Counted from the first letter of the stretch, positions 48,301 through 58,875 are shown. The stretch: DNA of 64,000 nt from Siderastrea radians (GCA_964017195.1 OZ024895.1:26949875-27013874), one strand, 5' to 3'. The notes: generated by a model not told the origin, from the letters alone. Numbers and translations: made by a program.

Positions 48301-51300
48301 GATCGGATCGGATCGGATCGGATCGGATCGGATCGGATCGGACCGGACCGGACCGGACCGGACTCACAAAACCTTGATCGGGTTGTATTCTATTAAACAA
48401 ACCCATATCTACTTATTGAAAGTAGGTGCATTTCAAATTTCCATTAAAAAATGGTCAAGTGGTATCTCTGGATCAAGATGACGAAGAGAGATCAAGAAAG
48501 TGATTGCCATTGCACTGTTTTTTCTTTTTCCTTCTCCATTCGGTGGTTAAGACTGACTGTTTATTGTTATGCATTTAAACTACTTCACTAAATGATCTCG
48601 TTTTTCTAGAGAGAGAGAGAGATCCACGCGGAAAGACAATGAGGAATAGAGCCTAAAGTAACAATGATCGTGTCTTTGGCGTCCTTTACTTGAAATTTTA
48701 GCTATTAATGAATCGACCTGTAAACTATCTGGCGGTAAGGTTTTCTATCATATCTCAAATCAGTGACAAAAATAAGATTAGTATGGACAAAAAAATTCAG
48801 TTTGAGACCCTGTTTTGTCATATAACAACTAATGAAATTTTGCATTTGAACTGTGTCTTTGGTTTACCATAAATCACATTTTTGAAATGAAACAGAAAAA
48901 GGTTAACTTATTCTTTTATACAATGTGGATGAATAGTTGTGTTCACTGTAATGTCTTTGAAACTTTTTGCATGCAAAAGCTTGCAAAGCTAATATAATTT
49001 GATTAGACACTGATTGTGAATATGGAAATGAAACTATAATGCTTCTGAATGAAGTATACTGTCATTACTTGAAAGGGATTTTCCAGAAAACCTGGAACAA
49101 AATCAATAATCAAACCTACATTAATGTTAGAGATCAAACGGATTGTTTTATTATACAGTGATAGCTTGCATTGTTCAATAGGTCTAAAGTACCGGTAATT
49201 ACTATTCTATGCTTATTACCTTAGTAGGTCACAGTTTTCAGTTTTGATAAGGCGAAATAAAACCTTTTGCTCAAACTTGACACAATTTTCGTCATGCAGG
49301 CTTACCGCGAACACTAAACCATTGTGTGAATCAGGCTATCGTAATTGTCGACACAATCTCATATTCCACCATTCTAGAATCTGGACAAAAAACGAAAGCA
49401 GGTATCCTTGTCATACCGCCATTCTAGGAGCTTTAAGTTCCGTTTTATTACCCTCTGTGAGGTAGCTATGGTTACATTCTAAAAACCTTGTAATCATATG
49501 TACATGGTTCAAGTTCCAAGTAAATATCATTGATATCATTGTTACTTTATGGTCAATTCGGTACTGACTGAATTGTACATACTCTGGCACACGCTATTGT
49601 AGTTTCCTCTTCATAATGCAGTAGTTGAAGTAATGAAGCAGTTCACAGAATGTAAAACCATAACAATAAGCAAAAAAACTTCACAACAGAATGCAGAAGA
49701 AAAAGCAAAAACAGTGCAATGGCAATCACTTTCTTGACCTCTCTTCGTCATCTTTAATGGGAATTTGAAATGTGTCTACTTTCAATGAGTGGATATGAGT
49801 TTCTTTGATAGAATTCGACCCAATCCAGGTTTTGTGAGTCCGGTCCGATCCAATCCAGGTTTTGTCAGTCCGATCTGATCCGATCCGATCCGATCCGGTC
49901 GGGTCCGATCCGCGTTTTGTCAACGGCCCATTTGTTATAAGATTTCATACTGTAATCAATTCACTTAGGAAATTTGGCATTTCATGCATAACCCATTACC
50001 TAATGAGTATAATTATATAAACCCACTTTTGGCTATTTTTTCTGGTGTGCAAATTTTCAAAATGTACATTAACACTGTAATTAAAGTGGCTCCCTATAGT
50101 TTTATGACAGCGTGCGCGGTGATGATGCAAGCTGTAGTAATCTGCATGCGCTCACATTAAATCGTAGGTTTTTCCTGGTATTTATGATGTCAGCATAGCC
50201 AAAAAAACCAAAGTTAACAGTAAATTTTCTCGCGTTTCCTTTGGTGAAATTTTTTTTTAAATTTTTCACATTTTGAGATACTAACGCTACCTTTCACATA
50301 TTATTTTTTGGAAAAAATTCTGACAGAGCAATCCAGTTTAAAGTGCCTATGAAGTGAAAATTGTTTTTGTTTAGTTATAATATTTACCATTCGAAAAACA
50401 GGATTCCAAAGTTTGAAACGTCTAGCTTTAAAACTAACGATTTTACAAGCGCTCAAAGTTTGCAATTTTTCCCTCAAAAATGGTCATTTGAATCGCGCGG
50501 TCAAAATACCACGTGACTATAAGCTCTGACGTCATTTGGGTGCCTCAGTCAGATCTTACTATGGCGGACGTAAAGAAATCAAAGAGAAAACCGCGTGGGC
50601 GATATTGCGTTGCTGGTGCCCCTAACCAGCAAAGTTGTCAAAATACTACGTTTACACCTGGTATAAGAATGTATGGCTGCCCTTCTGATCCGGCTGTGAG
50701 GGCTAAATGGGTCCAGTTTGTCCGTAGACACAGACACGATTTCAAAGATCCTTCCTCGAAATATACATCGCTCTGTTCGGCACACTTTGAAGACTCGTGC
50801 TATGTGCGAAGCCCATCGATTCTTAGCAGCATGGAAGCTCAGGGTCTGAAGATGAAAGCGTTCCTTAAGAAGGACGCTGTACCAACGAGAGATTCTGTAG
50901 TTCCCCCTGTTCCACAAGAATTGAGCGCGCGAAGCAAACGACAGGTACGTCAGATTTTTGCATATTTCATGTGTTTGTAAAACCTGTTGGAAATTATTGA
51001 AATTACCCGCGTTCGTTAGCTAGATCAAACCTTTACTACACCGTTTTGTTTCTGCTTTGCTAATGTCTCGGTTTCATTTCAAGGTCTGGTGTAAGGCCGT
51101 CTTCATCAGCTTCATCGACTTCATTTTCTTCTGTATTTTCATCAGCGTCCTCGGCTAGAGGTTCGTCTTGGTAAGGCCTAATTTGGCTGTAAATTACCTC
51201 GACGTCTTCTTCCTCTCCCTCACCGGTTTCATCGTCTTCGGGGCTGCTAGATATTTCCGAAATGTCGCTCATTTCTGTATCGCTCGACATCTTTCGTACT

Positions 51301-53027
51301 GAAAACACTCCTTGATTACTAGAAACTTTGAATGCGTAAACAAATGCGAGGCACCCAAGTGACGTCACGGCCCGGTATTTTTGGATTAAACTCGACCCAA
51401 TCCCCTGACCATCTTTTAGGGGAAAATTACAAACTTTGAGCGCTTGTAAAATCGTTAGTTTTAAAGCTAGACGTTTGAAATTTTGGACTTATGTTTTTCG
51501 AAAGGTAAATATTATAACTAAACAAAAACAATTTTCACTTCATAGGCACTTTAATGGACAAAAATTAGAAATCACGTGATATCTGTGAATCCATCTGAAC
51601 GACCCCATATTTTTTCCCCTGCAAAATGTTAGTCAAAATCATTTTCACAAAATAGGAAAGTTTAAAAAAATTTCACTGAGGGAAAATCAAAATATTTAAG
51701 GAAAAAGATGAATTAATGGCAAATATCGGTCATTCTTTAGGTGTTTTGTTGCCATGACAATGGCCTATGCCTAAGAAGCAAAAGCTGAAAAGTAAGGGTA
51801 ATTATGTTGGTAACCTTACTAGTAAAATTCAGGAACAAAGATTGGAAGACAACAGAACTAGGGCTTCTTTTGAAAGTCTTGCCAGTTCATATAGTCACTT
51901 TTGCAGAAACTCTAGGGAGCCACCTTAGGTACACATACATGGGGAAACTCGGGAACAAAATCCTTACAGGGCAATAAAAATATAGGAAAGAATTACCTTG
52001 CTATTGTTATGAGGAAAGTATAAGCCGTCCGAAATAGGATATACATGAGATATGCCATCCAGATACTGCTGGTCAGTGCACTTAACAGCAGAAAGAAAGC
52101 ATCTGCTACTGACACCACACCAAGGCACAACTCGCCAAACACAGACCAGTTTGTCTTCACATATGCTAGCATAACAGCCACTAAAGATCCTGTAAGGTGT
52201 GACACAGCGGTAACCCCACCATTGTAAATCTTGTGGTTGTGTGATGGGTAGATAACATCCCATAAGTTCTGCACATAATTTTCAACTTGGAATTCTCCAC
52301 ATGTTGCAAATGCCCACCATAGGGACCACCTGAGGAGCTCTTTGTCTGAGTAACACAACTTTAAATCATGAAACATGACAGACATAGTTCTTTTCCAGGA
52401 AGCAAAGCAGCTCATTTGCTGGTCTTCAAAAGTAGGTTCACTTCCTGTGGATGTACCAAACACGTTCCCAGAGGCCTTTGGTAAAAACAACGTGATTAAA
52501 CACGCGATTGATACACTTGCCAGAGAAATGTAATTTAGAGTGAGGTAGTCAGTTACTTTGAATGATATCAGAAGCTGGCCGACAACTCCTGACATCATTC
52601 TTCCTAACAGTACTGCAGCTCTTGTGTAGCTAGTCACTAACTGGTAATGATCTCTGTCAACAACTGCATAGATGTACGAATAGTACGCTACTTCGGCGCC
52701 AGTCGCCAAGCCATAAGCGAACTGCATGAACTGCATCGCGAGAACTCCGCTCGCCCAAATCAGAAGTATTCTTGTCGTTAAATAAGCCAAACCTTCAGTT
52801 ATTATGACTGGCTTGTACCTCAAAAGATCTGTCACTAAAAACACCACAAAAAGGGTGACAAGATACGAGTATGTCCACACCGGATAAATTTGATTGTCCA
52901 GTTGCTCTTCTGTCAGATTTATCGGTGGTGCCTTCAAATATGGCGTCAGAAAAGGTTCAGAGGGTTTCATTTCCTTGAAAAACCCATACAAGCAAAGAAG
53001 CAAGGTAGCCTTCACCCAAAATTCCAT
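39169..53027 (-). CDS. SLC19-family vitamin transporter (thiamine or reduced-folate type)
   Basis: Three exons join in phase: 53027-51997, 40428-40287 and 39369-39169, giving 457 residues. The N-terminus has the family hallmark YGFFKEMKPSEPFLTPYL; further family stretches are YSYIYAVVDRDHYQ, YTRAAVLLGR, FATCGEFQVENYVQNLW, HLTGSL and, across the first splice, TFLITIASLQIAKH. Hydrophobic segments fit the 12-helix major-facilitator fold with a central loop around residues 195-230. Exon 2 starts at an AG seven bases before an alternative one; only this choice keeps the frame. SLC19A2/A3 carry thiamine and SLC19A1 carries reduced folates across the plasma membrane; the sequence alone does not settle the substrate. 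The 11.6-kb intron is filled with repeats. Length is slightly below human members (about 500), mainly a shorter C-terminal tail. Confidence 0.92.
40287..40428 (-). CDS. SLC19-family transporter exon 2
   Basis: A 142-nt exon encodes LQIAKHVEMTRFALVFGINM and a second helix AALLLQTILTSIVVDKRGL ending in LPVITQ, typical of the tenth and eleventh helices of SLC19 proteins, including the V-x-D-x-RGL-x-LP motif. Donor is GTCAGT; the acceptor follows TTCTGTTTGTAG. Confidence 0.9.
40775..43310. repeat. Dispersed repeat block, copy 2
   Basis: Same orientation and content as 1,085-4,215 (see there), here interrupted by an inverted-repeat element at 40,929-42,649. It lies in the SLC19 intron. The two copies differ at many positions, so the duplication is old relative to the insertions in each. 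Confidence 0.75.
40929..42649. mobile_element. hAT-like inverted-repeat element, non-autonomous
   Basis: Terminal inverted repeats CAAGCTTGCAAA (40,929) and its complement (42,638-42,649), with AATTT directly outside both ends (40,924-40,928; 42,650-42,654). The homologous block near 1,245-1,262 lacks the insert. Subterminal GGCCGGACAA / GACCGGC words are shared by both ends. A 132-codon hydrophobic ORF (42,525-42,127, minus) has no recognisable domain. Confidence 0.65.
43310..45110. other. Intron DNA without recognised gene
   Basis: Part of the SLC19 intron. A 17-base C tract lies at 43,800. An ORF at 44,549-44,785 (plus) has a lysine- and glutamate-rich helix but no family match by eye. 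No inverted-repeat boundaries were found. Confidence 0.4.
45110..47028 (+). pseudogene. LINE (L1/Tx1-like) ORF2 remnant
   Basis: Reverse-transcriptase motifs occur in order on the plus strand, across several frames with stops: NPTLQTIGDH (45,200), a degenerate LVYF-FVLGF-KSLG block for the first catalytic region (45,410), RGVREGFPLSPYLFISAAEVLAKAF (45,598-45,680), YADDTMLTLDG (45,735), then GLRFNNKKTEAFWI (45,830) and ALGVWFS-like AFGVWFSIDPEA (45,950). It ends near an AATAAA and A-run (47,008-47,028). Frameshifts and stops show that it is dead. Confidence 0.85.
47113..48005. repeat. ~890-bp near-complete palindrome (foldback element)
   Basis: Left arm from CACAGGCAGACAATCCGGAC pairs with the right arm ending GTCCGGATTGTCTGCCTGTG. 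The arms run nearly to the centre (about 47,535-47,600) and differ by scattered substitutions and small indels, about 10% or less by eye. The flanks GTTTATG and GCTTATG could be a one-mismatch target duplication. Each arm keeps the same reading frame open (ending INRLKTPLNHKRAH, followed by a GTGAGT- or GTAAGT-like donor), on opposite strands. Confidence 0.8.
48238..49928. mobile_element. Mutator-like non-autonomous element with GGATC repeats
   Basis: A perfect 9-bp direct repeat CATTTGTTA flanks the element (48,229-48,237; 49,929-49,937), and the ends are inverted: GGCCGTTGACAAAA and its complement. The long arms (about 320 bp: 48,238-48,570 and 49,610-49,928) include (GGATC)n / (GATCC)n arrays just inside the tips. 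Nine-base duplications with long inverted repeats fit Mutator-like elements. No transposase is present. Confidence 0.8.
48262..48365 (+). repeat. Pentanucleotide (GGATC)n / (GGACC)n array
   Basis: About ten GGATC units followed by five GGACC units, mirrored as GATCC units at about 49,845-49,915 near the other end of the Mutator-like element. The two sides differ in unit number. Confidence 0.9.
50561..50944 (+). CDS. THAP-type zinc-finger exon of Kolobok-like element
   Basis: The ATG at 50,561 starts a 128-codon segment. A basic N-terminus (KKSKRKPRG) precedes the THAP domain: cysteines in RYCVAGAPNQQSCQN, the invariant proline and tryptophan in DPAVRAKWVQFVRRH, and the C-x-x-H pair in LCSAHFEDSC, then the C-terminal AVPT signature in KKDAVPT. 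It ends at a strong GTACGT donor (50,945). THAP domains bind DNA sequence-specifically; in transposases they recognise element ends. The next exon is not found within the element. An ORF start further upstream (50,513) is less likely than this ATG in GGCGGACG context. Confidence 0.82.
51060..51290 (-). CDS. Small acidic ORF opposite the THAP exon
   Basis: From the inner ATG at 51,290 the product has 77 residues, dominated by Asp, Glu and Ser (SDTEMSDISEISSSPEDDE, GEGEEEDVEVIYSQIRPYQD). It starts about 260 bp inside the right end of the element. A longer frame starts at 51,368. Composition resembles acidic activation or histone-mimic tails, but no domain is recognised. The matching ORF in the older copy supports a real element gene or a first exon. 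Confidence 0.5.
   Translation of the reverse strand: MSSDTEMSDISEISSSPEDDETGEGEEEDVEVIYSQIRPYQDEPLAEDADENTEENEVDEADEDGLTPDLEMKPRH
51997..53027 (-). CDS. SLC19-family transporter exon 1
   Basis: A 1,031-nt first coding exon carries about 343 residues, from the ATG at 53,027 (context ACGATGG) to the GTAATT donor at 51,996. It holds the first nine or so membrane segments. The open frame running past the donor stops within a few bases. A TCAGACAGGC-containing stretch and a minisatellite lie directly upstream. Confidence 0.92.
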
Positions 53028-53192
53028 CGTTTCCCCCTCTTTAATAATGTAGAGCGCGAAAATTGGGGCGAGTCAGACAGGCAATAGACTGCGAACAGGC
53101 TCTCTTTTGCTCTAAAATCCGTGCTGGATGAACGGCAAAGTCACGAGGGCAGGGAGCAGGGTTTGGAACGTTACCCACCATAGCGTGACCCC

Positions 53193-53700
53193 CGTGGGAT
53201 GAACCACCATGACATGAACCACCGTGACATGAACCACCGTGGCATGAACCACCGTGACATGAACCACCGTGGGATGAACCACCGTGGGATGAACCACCGT
53301 GGGATGAACCACTGTGGGATGAACCACCGTGGGATGAACCACCGTGGGATGAACCACCGTGGAATGAACCACCGTGGGATGAACAACTGTGGGATGAACC
53401 ACCGTGGGATGAACCACCGTGGGATGAACAACTGTGGGATGAACCACTGTGACATGAACCACCGTGGGATGAACCACCGTGGAATGAACCACCGTGGAAT
53501 GAACCACCGTGGGATGAACCACTGTGACATGAACCACCGTGGGATGAACCACCGTGGAATGAATCGCTGTGGGATGAACCACCGTGGGATGAACCACCGT
53601 GGGATGAACCACTGTGGGATGAACCACCGTGGGATGAACCACCGTGGGATGAACAACTGTGGGATGAACCACCGTGGAATGAATCGCTGTGGGATGAGCC
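53193..53700 (+). repeat. 15-bp minisatellite upstream of SLC19 start
   Basis: About 34 copies of GATGAACCACCGTGG with variant positions (GGGAT, GACAT, GGAAT, CACTGT, CAACTGT) in perfect 15-bp register. Because 15 is a multiple of three, several frames on both strands stay open and give artificial repeat proteins such as (MNHRG)n and (SHGGS)n. The array begins about 165 bp upstream of the transporter ATG, in the probable promoter or 5' UTR. Confidence 0.95.
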
Positions 53701-54159
53701 ATAGAAGGGAAAGTTACCTACTTGCCACAAAAGAGCTGAAAAGAAAAGGAACTGAGATAGTGAAATTTCCAGGTGAGGAAAAATAGCGCGCTGACCTCCA
53801 TCTCTATTATGGATAGCTTAATTATTCAAAGCGTTTTGATGATAGGAGACAAAAACAAGTACATGGATTCCTTTTCATCAGGGCTATTTGCAAGTCCGAA
53901 ACGAATTTTAAAAATTGAGTAGAATATGAGAAAACACAGGGACGAACAGAAAGTGTAAGTTGCATTAATTAAGCGAACGAAATGTCTTAATAGAAGATAA
54001 ACACTTGAGTGGTCCATGAATAAACAAAGCTCAGTCCCTGTGCAATTTTAAAATAGCTTTCATCTTGACGCCTGTCATCACGACGCATTCGGAAACGGCT
54101 TTGCTGAAATTACATCAGTAAGCGTGTAATAATCTACCATCAAACATGAATGCAGCGTA

Positions 54160-54315
54160 AAGACACAGAATTTAAACGTCGATTTAAACGTCGCACTATC
54201 GTCGAACTTATTTGCTTAAGGGATCGTGAATTAAATTCGTCTGAATTAAATGCTTAAGAGACCTTGAATTAAATTCGTCTGAATTAAATTGATCCACGAT
54301 ATTGCGACGTATAAA
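54160..54315. repeat. Inverted repeat around a ~45-bp tandem duplication
   Basis: ACGTCGCACTATCGTCG at 54,180 pairs with GATATTGCGACGT at 54,298. Between them two direct copies of a unit with GCTTAAG, GAATTAAATTCGTCTG and AATTAAAT occur in tandem (54,213-54,290). Function unknown. Confidence 0.6.
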
Positions 54316-54705
54316 CTAGGCCTTTTAATCAAATGCTCAGTTGTAGCGCTTTTTTTATATATTCACGTTTATCTACTTTAGTAAGGTATTGGGTTATTTA
54401 TTTTATTATAGCTACATGCATAAAATGCTCTACGATGTTGCATTTTCAACGCGTTTTGAACTACTTTGTCACTCATTGTCACGCGTTTTTGCCAATGAAC
54501 AAAACCGAGACCGTAGCAAAGAAAAGCCGCATCACTTTAAAAAATGATGCCTGCCTTAGCGGGGTTCATCCGAGGTATATAGAGTTAATATAGGGGGCAA
54601 TTATATGCCACAAATGAAAACGATTCATTACAATTATTTCTAACTATTGTCTTCGCCAAAAATAGAAACACAATACAATAGGCAAAGCCCGGAGAGAGTT
54701 TTACT

Positions 54706-54815
54706 AACATGCGAGCCAGCGAGCCATGCGAGTCATAGTGCGAGCCATGCGAGTCATAGTGCAAGCCATGCGAGCCATGCGAGACATAGTGCGAGCCATG
54801 CGAGTCAAGCAAAAA
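54706..54815. repeat. GCGAGCCAT minisatellite with distant inverted partner
   Basis: Degenerate 9- to 18-bp units (ATGCGAGCC, ATGCGAGTCATAGT) repeat about ten times. The complement (GACTCGCAT, TGGCTCGCA) appears in 55,640-55,700, about 850 bp away, so the two could be the ends of a foldback element at roughly 54,700-55,705. Confidence 0.6.
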
Positions 54816-55919
54816 ATTTAAAAAATAAAAAATAAAGAAAAGAAATAAATAAAATAAGTATGCACAAGTATCAACAGGACTGTAACGAAGTCCTGGATTA
54901 AAAGAACATTCTTCTTTTGTCCACGTTAATCGTGCATGAGAAAATTGCCCAGAAATTCTTTTATTTGCCCCTACAAAATTGGAATGACGTTGTTGATCGA
55001 AACGCCTTTGACTGAACAACAGAAAAAAGACATAAGTCTGTAAGCTTCATTGCGGACTCATCTTTCATTAGTTCAGATGCTTAAGAATTTCTTTTCTTTT
55101 AGAGGTTGTGATTTATAATTGCAACGCAATATTTGTGCACCCCTCTAATAAAGACGCCTAGCCCCGCCAGCTTCCCCCGCCCCCCCCCCCCTCCCCACAC
55201 CCACACAGAAGACAAAAATACAATAATAGAAAATATAAGTAAACAGACAATAAAATCGAACTGTCGCAGCCGTGTTCTGAAAAGACTAATAGAGAATGCG
55301 TTACTTCCGGTAGTGTATGTAATCTGTAATCTTATTAAATATCTTTTTCGCATGTTGATGTTTGCATGAATATCCAAAACTCGATTAATCGTTTTGCAAT
55401 CAACACATATACTCGTCTTTGACGTTATTTTTCGTCGAAATGTGCGCTCGTTTGATGTTCCAAGCAGCAAAACACAATGTATACATTGAGCCTATTAAAC
55501 ACGCAATGAGTATATTTACGGCATGCAGTACTATTTTACACGTTTTCAGAATCACGAAAGCGTCGCTATTTTTTACTTTATTTTATTTTATTTATATTGC
55601 TCAACAAAATGTTTTAAAAACATTTTCTAGCGTTAAAATCATGACTCGCATCCTGGCTCGCACTGTGACTCGCATGACTGGCATGGCTTGCTGGCTCGCA
55701 CCTGGCAGACCCGCCCGGAGGCAAAGTTGATTATTTTGTTGTGCAAGTCCTTATGGAGTCGAAATAAACTTTCTCTTACTCTAGTCCATAGTCTTGTTTA
55801 TGCTTACCACAAAACTTTCTATAGACCAATGCACTCTTAACGGTCATAAAACAGTAACTTAAAAGGGAAATTTAAAAACTTTACTTCTGAATGTTTTCGT
55901 AACGACATCTCCTCCCAAT

Positions 55920-56350
55920 ATTGAAACGAAAATCTGTCTTGGAAAACTCACATGGATCATCATTTCAGTCTAAGAAAATTGCGTCTGGTTTTGGGGCTCT
56001 AAAACGTATCCGTTCTTTCGTCCCTCCAGCGACTCTACATTCTGTCATCTATAGCTTAATAGTTCAGCCACACTTTAATCATTGCAATATTGTGTGGGCT
56101 GAACTCTAATATAACGCTCTCAAATAAATTACAGAAATTACAAAACAAAGCTGCCCGCATTATGACTTCTTCTAGCTTTAACTCTAATGTCGATGACTTA
56201 TTTGTTGAACTTGGCTGGCGAAAACTAAGCACCCATAGACAGATGCAGAAACCCGGGTATCTAAGTGATCAGAAAACAAACAGTTATGACGTGACAATTT
56301 TTTCCCTGAGAGACCAGCTCAGTTCAGTTCAGGTTTCCCAGTCACATGAA
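55920..56350 (+). pseudogene. LINE (CR1/Jockey-like) ORF2 C-terminal fragment
   Basis: The sequence LGALKRIRSF, LHSVIYSLIVQPHFNHCNIVW then, after one frameshift, LSNKLQKLQNKAARIMT and LGWRKLSTHRQMQK matches the thumb and C-terminal part of CR1/Jockey-type LINE polymerases. It is 5' truncated and frameshifted, and abuts the 3' end of the F-box gene on the other strand. Confidence 0.8.
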
Positions 56351-57994
56351 ACCGAATATATCCTGGAACAGAACTCCGAGCAATAATCAGGAAGTGCAGA
56401 ATCTCCGTCTGAATAAAACTTTAGGGATCCTCTTTTCCCTCTCTGCTGAAAACCGGGCATACTTTTAAATTTTGCGCCACATCCCAAGCACTCTTCAATT
56501 TTATACATGACGAAATACTGTTCTTTGAAGTCTTCAGAGGCCTTCTCCCAATTATAAATCGACGCAAGCCACTTAAAATGAACCCGTCTGCGAAAGACGT
56601 CGTCTGCAATAATTCTTTGCCACCTGTGGCATACTAAGCTAAGCGATGCAATGGCGGCATCACCGTCTGTTTCGTGAACGTGTTCAAATATTAGCTCTAG
56701 GATCTCATCAGGAAGACTTTCCACTGAGCTTCTCCCTGTTAAATGAAAGTACATTTCTGAGTTGCCTGAAATCTAGAAGGGAGAAGGGGAATATAGCATT
56801 GATAAATTAAAGACAGTTGGCAATAAACAACAAACTGTTTCACATTTGTTGTACGTTATTCAAAGTGCATTCACAAAACCTTAGCGTTGTAAGTACAGCG
56901 TCTTTATGTTTATTGCTACTATTGAGACTTAATACGTGATGATAGGGGATTGAGAAAGACATAAATAACGGAGAATTATATCTCTGAACTTCCCATGTAC
57001 TTCACATAGAAAAGTCAGCTAGATCTAGTCAGGAGCCCATCTAGTAGCTTCGTGTTACATAGTTACCGACTCCAAACTCCGGAAAAATCATACTCACCGT
57101 CAGCCTTAAATGATTGGCAATGCTTCCCAGCATGCTCTCCGCCCAGGATTCCCTTCCTATAATATGAGGAAAGTGTAGCTAACACACTTGCATAGGTTAC
57201 AAATATGTTGATCACACCCACATAACAAACAAGGTCTTAAAGAAGACTGCTGGGAAACTTATGCTACCTCGAATGAACAGCACTACCCATGGACTGCGAC
57301 TCCCCCCTTCCCCCCCCAACCTGCTACCAACACTACTACTGCTACGACCATTAACACTAACACTACCACTACTACTACAGCTACTGCTACTGCTACTGCT
57401 ACTGCTACTACTACTGCTACTGCTACTGCTACTGCTACTGCCTCTGCTACTGCTACGACGACTGCCACTGCTACTACTACTGCTACTACTACTACCACTA
57501 CTACTACCACCACCGCCACCACCACTGCTACCGCTACCGCTTCCACCATTGGAGAACATTTCTGCGTTCTAATAAAAGACTTTATGATGCAAACGATTTG
57601 GGGCTGCTTACATTATTCGCTTACCGGATTTTTTCTCGCTTCACCTTTGGGTTGTATGCCAGTTCAAATTCTGATGATTTGTACTTCCTCTGAAATATCA
57701 TGGTCATTGTCATGAGTGGGAGTAAACAGTCTGAAACAGTGGTTCAAAATTGCAATTGGCAGCATATACAAAACCTGCATTCTCACTCGTTTTAAGATCA
57801 CCTTAATCTGAGATCGTCGTCGGAGCTTCATTCCCTCCTTTCCATCTTTGTTTTCTAACGGCATGCTCATAGTATCTGCAATAACTATTCCTTCCGGAAA
57901 CCCTGGCTCTAGTTGTTCATCCTCGCCGTTGCTTGTGTCCTTGCACTCTTTGTCTGTGTCTGTGTCTCTTTCTTGCAAATGATTTTTCTGATTT
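56329..57994 (-). CDS. F-box and cysteine-cluster C-terminus
   Basis: Exons 57994-57802, 57689-57625, 57156-57098 and 56765-56329 are in phase with the Ulp1 part. The linker has a basic run (MKLRRRSQIKRKYKSSEF). The F-box is SSVESLPDEILELIFEHVHE through LSLVCHRWQRIIADDVFRRRVHF; F-boxes bind Skp1 and recruit substrates to SCF ubiquitin ligases. After it come two cysteine pairs (ECLGCGAKFK, PDYCSEFC) that may bind zinc. The stop codon is at 56,329-56,331. Exon 57156-57098 is also open in another frame with a different acceptor (56,772) and could be spliced that way; the chosen frame fits both neighbours. Confidence 0.75.
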
Positions 57995-58823
57995 CTTGAC
58001 GTTGCAAGAAGTAATTAGCAAGAAAAAAATAGTTTGCAAACATTTTAATATTTTGAGAACATTTTTATTCACTCCACTTCTCATGACATACTGCGGAGCT
58101 AGCAAATACTTGTATGACAATCATAAATGTAAGGGTCTACTCTTACCGATAGAGGTTGATGATTTCGTCACATTTAAGGATGTTGCGCATCATAAGCTCC
58201 CTTAAGTTAAGCACGCCCATCTACATGGAATCAATAGGAAGTAAATCACCATTACGCCTAATGAAGAAAAATTGTCGGCAAGAAAACATCTTCTACTAAC
58301 CATACAAAGTTTCACATTCGTTCCCTCACAAAAACATTGAGCCATCTGTTAATGAAAAGAAGGTAAGCGAGTTAGCTATCAATAATGATGAATTCTAATT
58401 AAAATTAATTTCAGTACATTACGTTCTCCCATTGAACATAAATAGTACGTAGTCAGGATACCAAGTGGAAAACAGTGACGGTGTGGGTAACCCTAAAGTT
58501 AAAAGATTAAAGCGGTAAAGTAGATGTGTTCAGGAAAACGGGAAGTTGCATTCATTACATCTATTCTAGTCATAACAGCTCCTTTTTTACGTTACCATGG
58601 CAACGAAAACACCACAGCTTTTCTCGTCACGCTGGACTGGTTGGTCGACGACTTCTTTCTTCCAGGTGGCTGTAGATGACGGATCCCAACCTTCATCCTC
58701 TGCCTTGGCTTTGAGGTATCCACTAGTTTTTGTAAGAGCCAGACGATTAGTGCCTTCAAATATTTTCGTAGGCATCATCATCATCATCATCATCATCATC
58801 ACCATCCTCATCATCATGTAACA

Positions 58824-58875
<52 letters not shown>

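Larger units (their letters stand above)
50342..51550. mobile_element. Kolobok-like element with THAP exon and opposite acidic ORF
   Basis: TTAA flanks both ends (50,338-50,341; 51,551-51,554). The terminal inverted repeats are about 135 bp, starting AGTGCCTATGAAGTGAAAA and extending to about 50,478 and 51,415. A THAP-domain exon lies on the plus strand and a small acidic ORF on the minus strand. TTAA targets plus THAP domains point to Kolobok. At 1.2 kb it lacks a transposase core and is non-autonomous, but the THAP frame is intact, so it is younger than the copy at 26,912. Confidence 0.8.
53790..55920. other. Intergenic region between SLC19 and the OTU-Ulp1-F-box gene
   Basis: Apart from the repeats and the LINE fragment listed separately, I see no coding signal. 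A C-rich tract lies at 55,175-55,200. Several TTTATT hexamers around 55,570-55,590 could be minus-strand polyadenylation signals, but they lie 740 bases past the F-box stop. Confidence 0.4.

Noticed and set aside
53041..53786. Several long ORFs on both strands encoding (MNHRG)n, (SHGGS)n, (VVHPT)n and (RWFIP)n proteins
   Set aside because: They are readings of the 15-bp minisatellite, which stays open in many frames because its period is a multiple of three.
57212..57572. Poly-Ser, poly-Leu and poly-Val/Ala ORFs
   Set aside because: They come from a CTN trinucleotide repeat that lies in an intron of the OTU-Ulp1-F-box gene.
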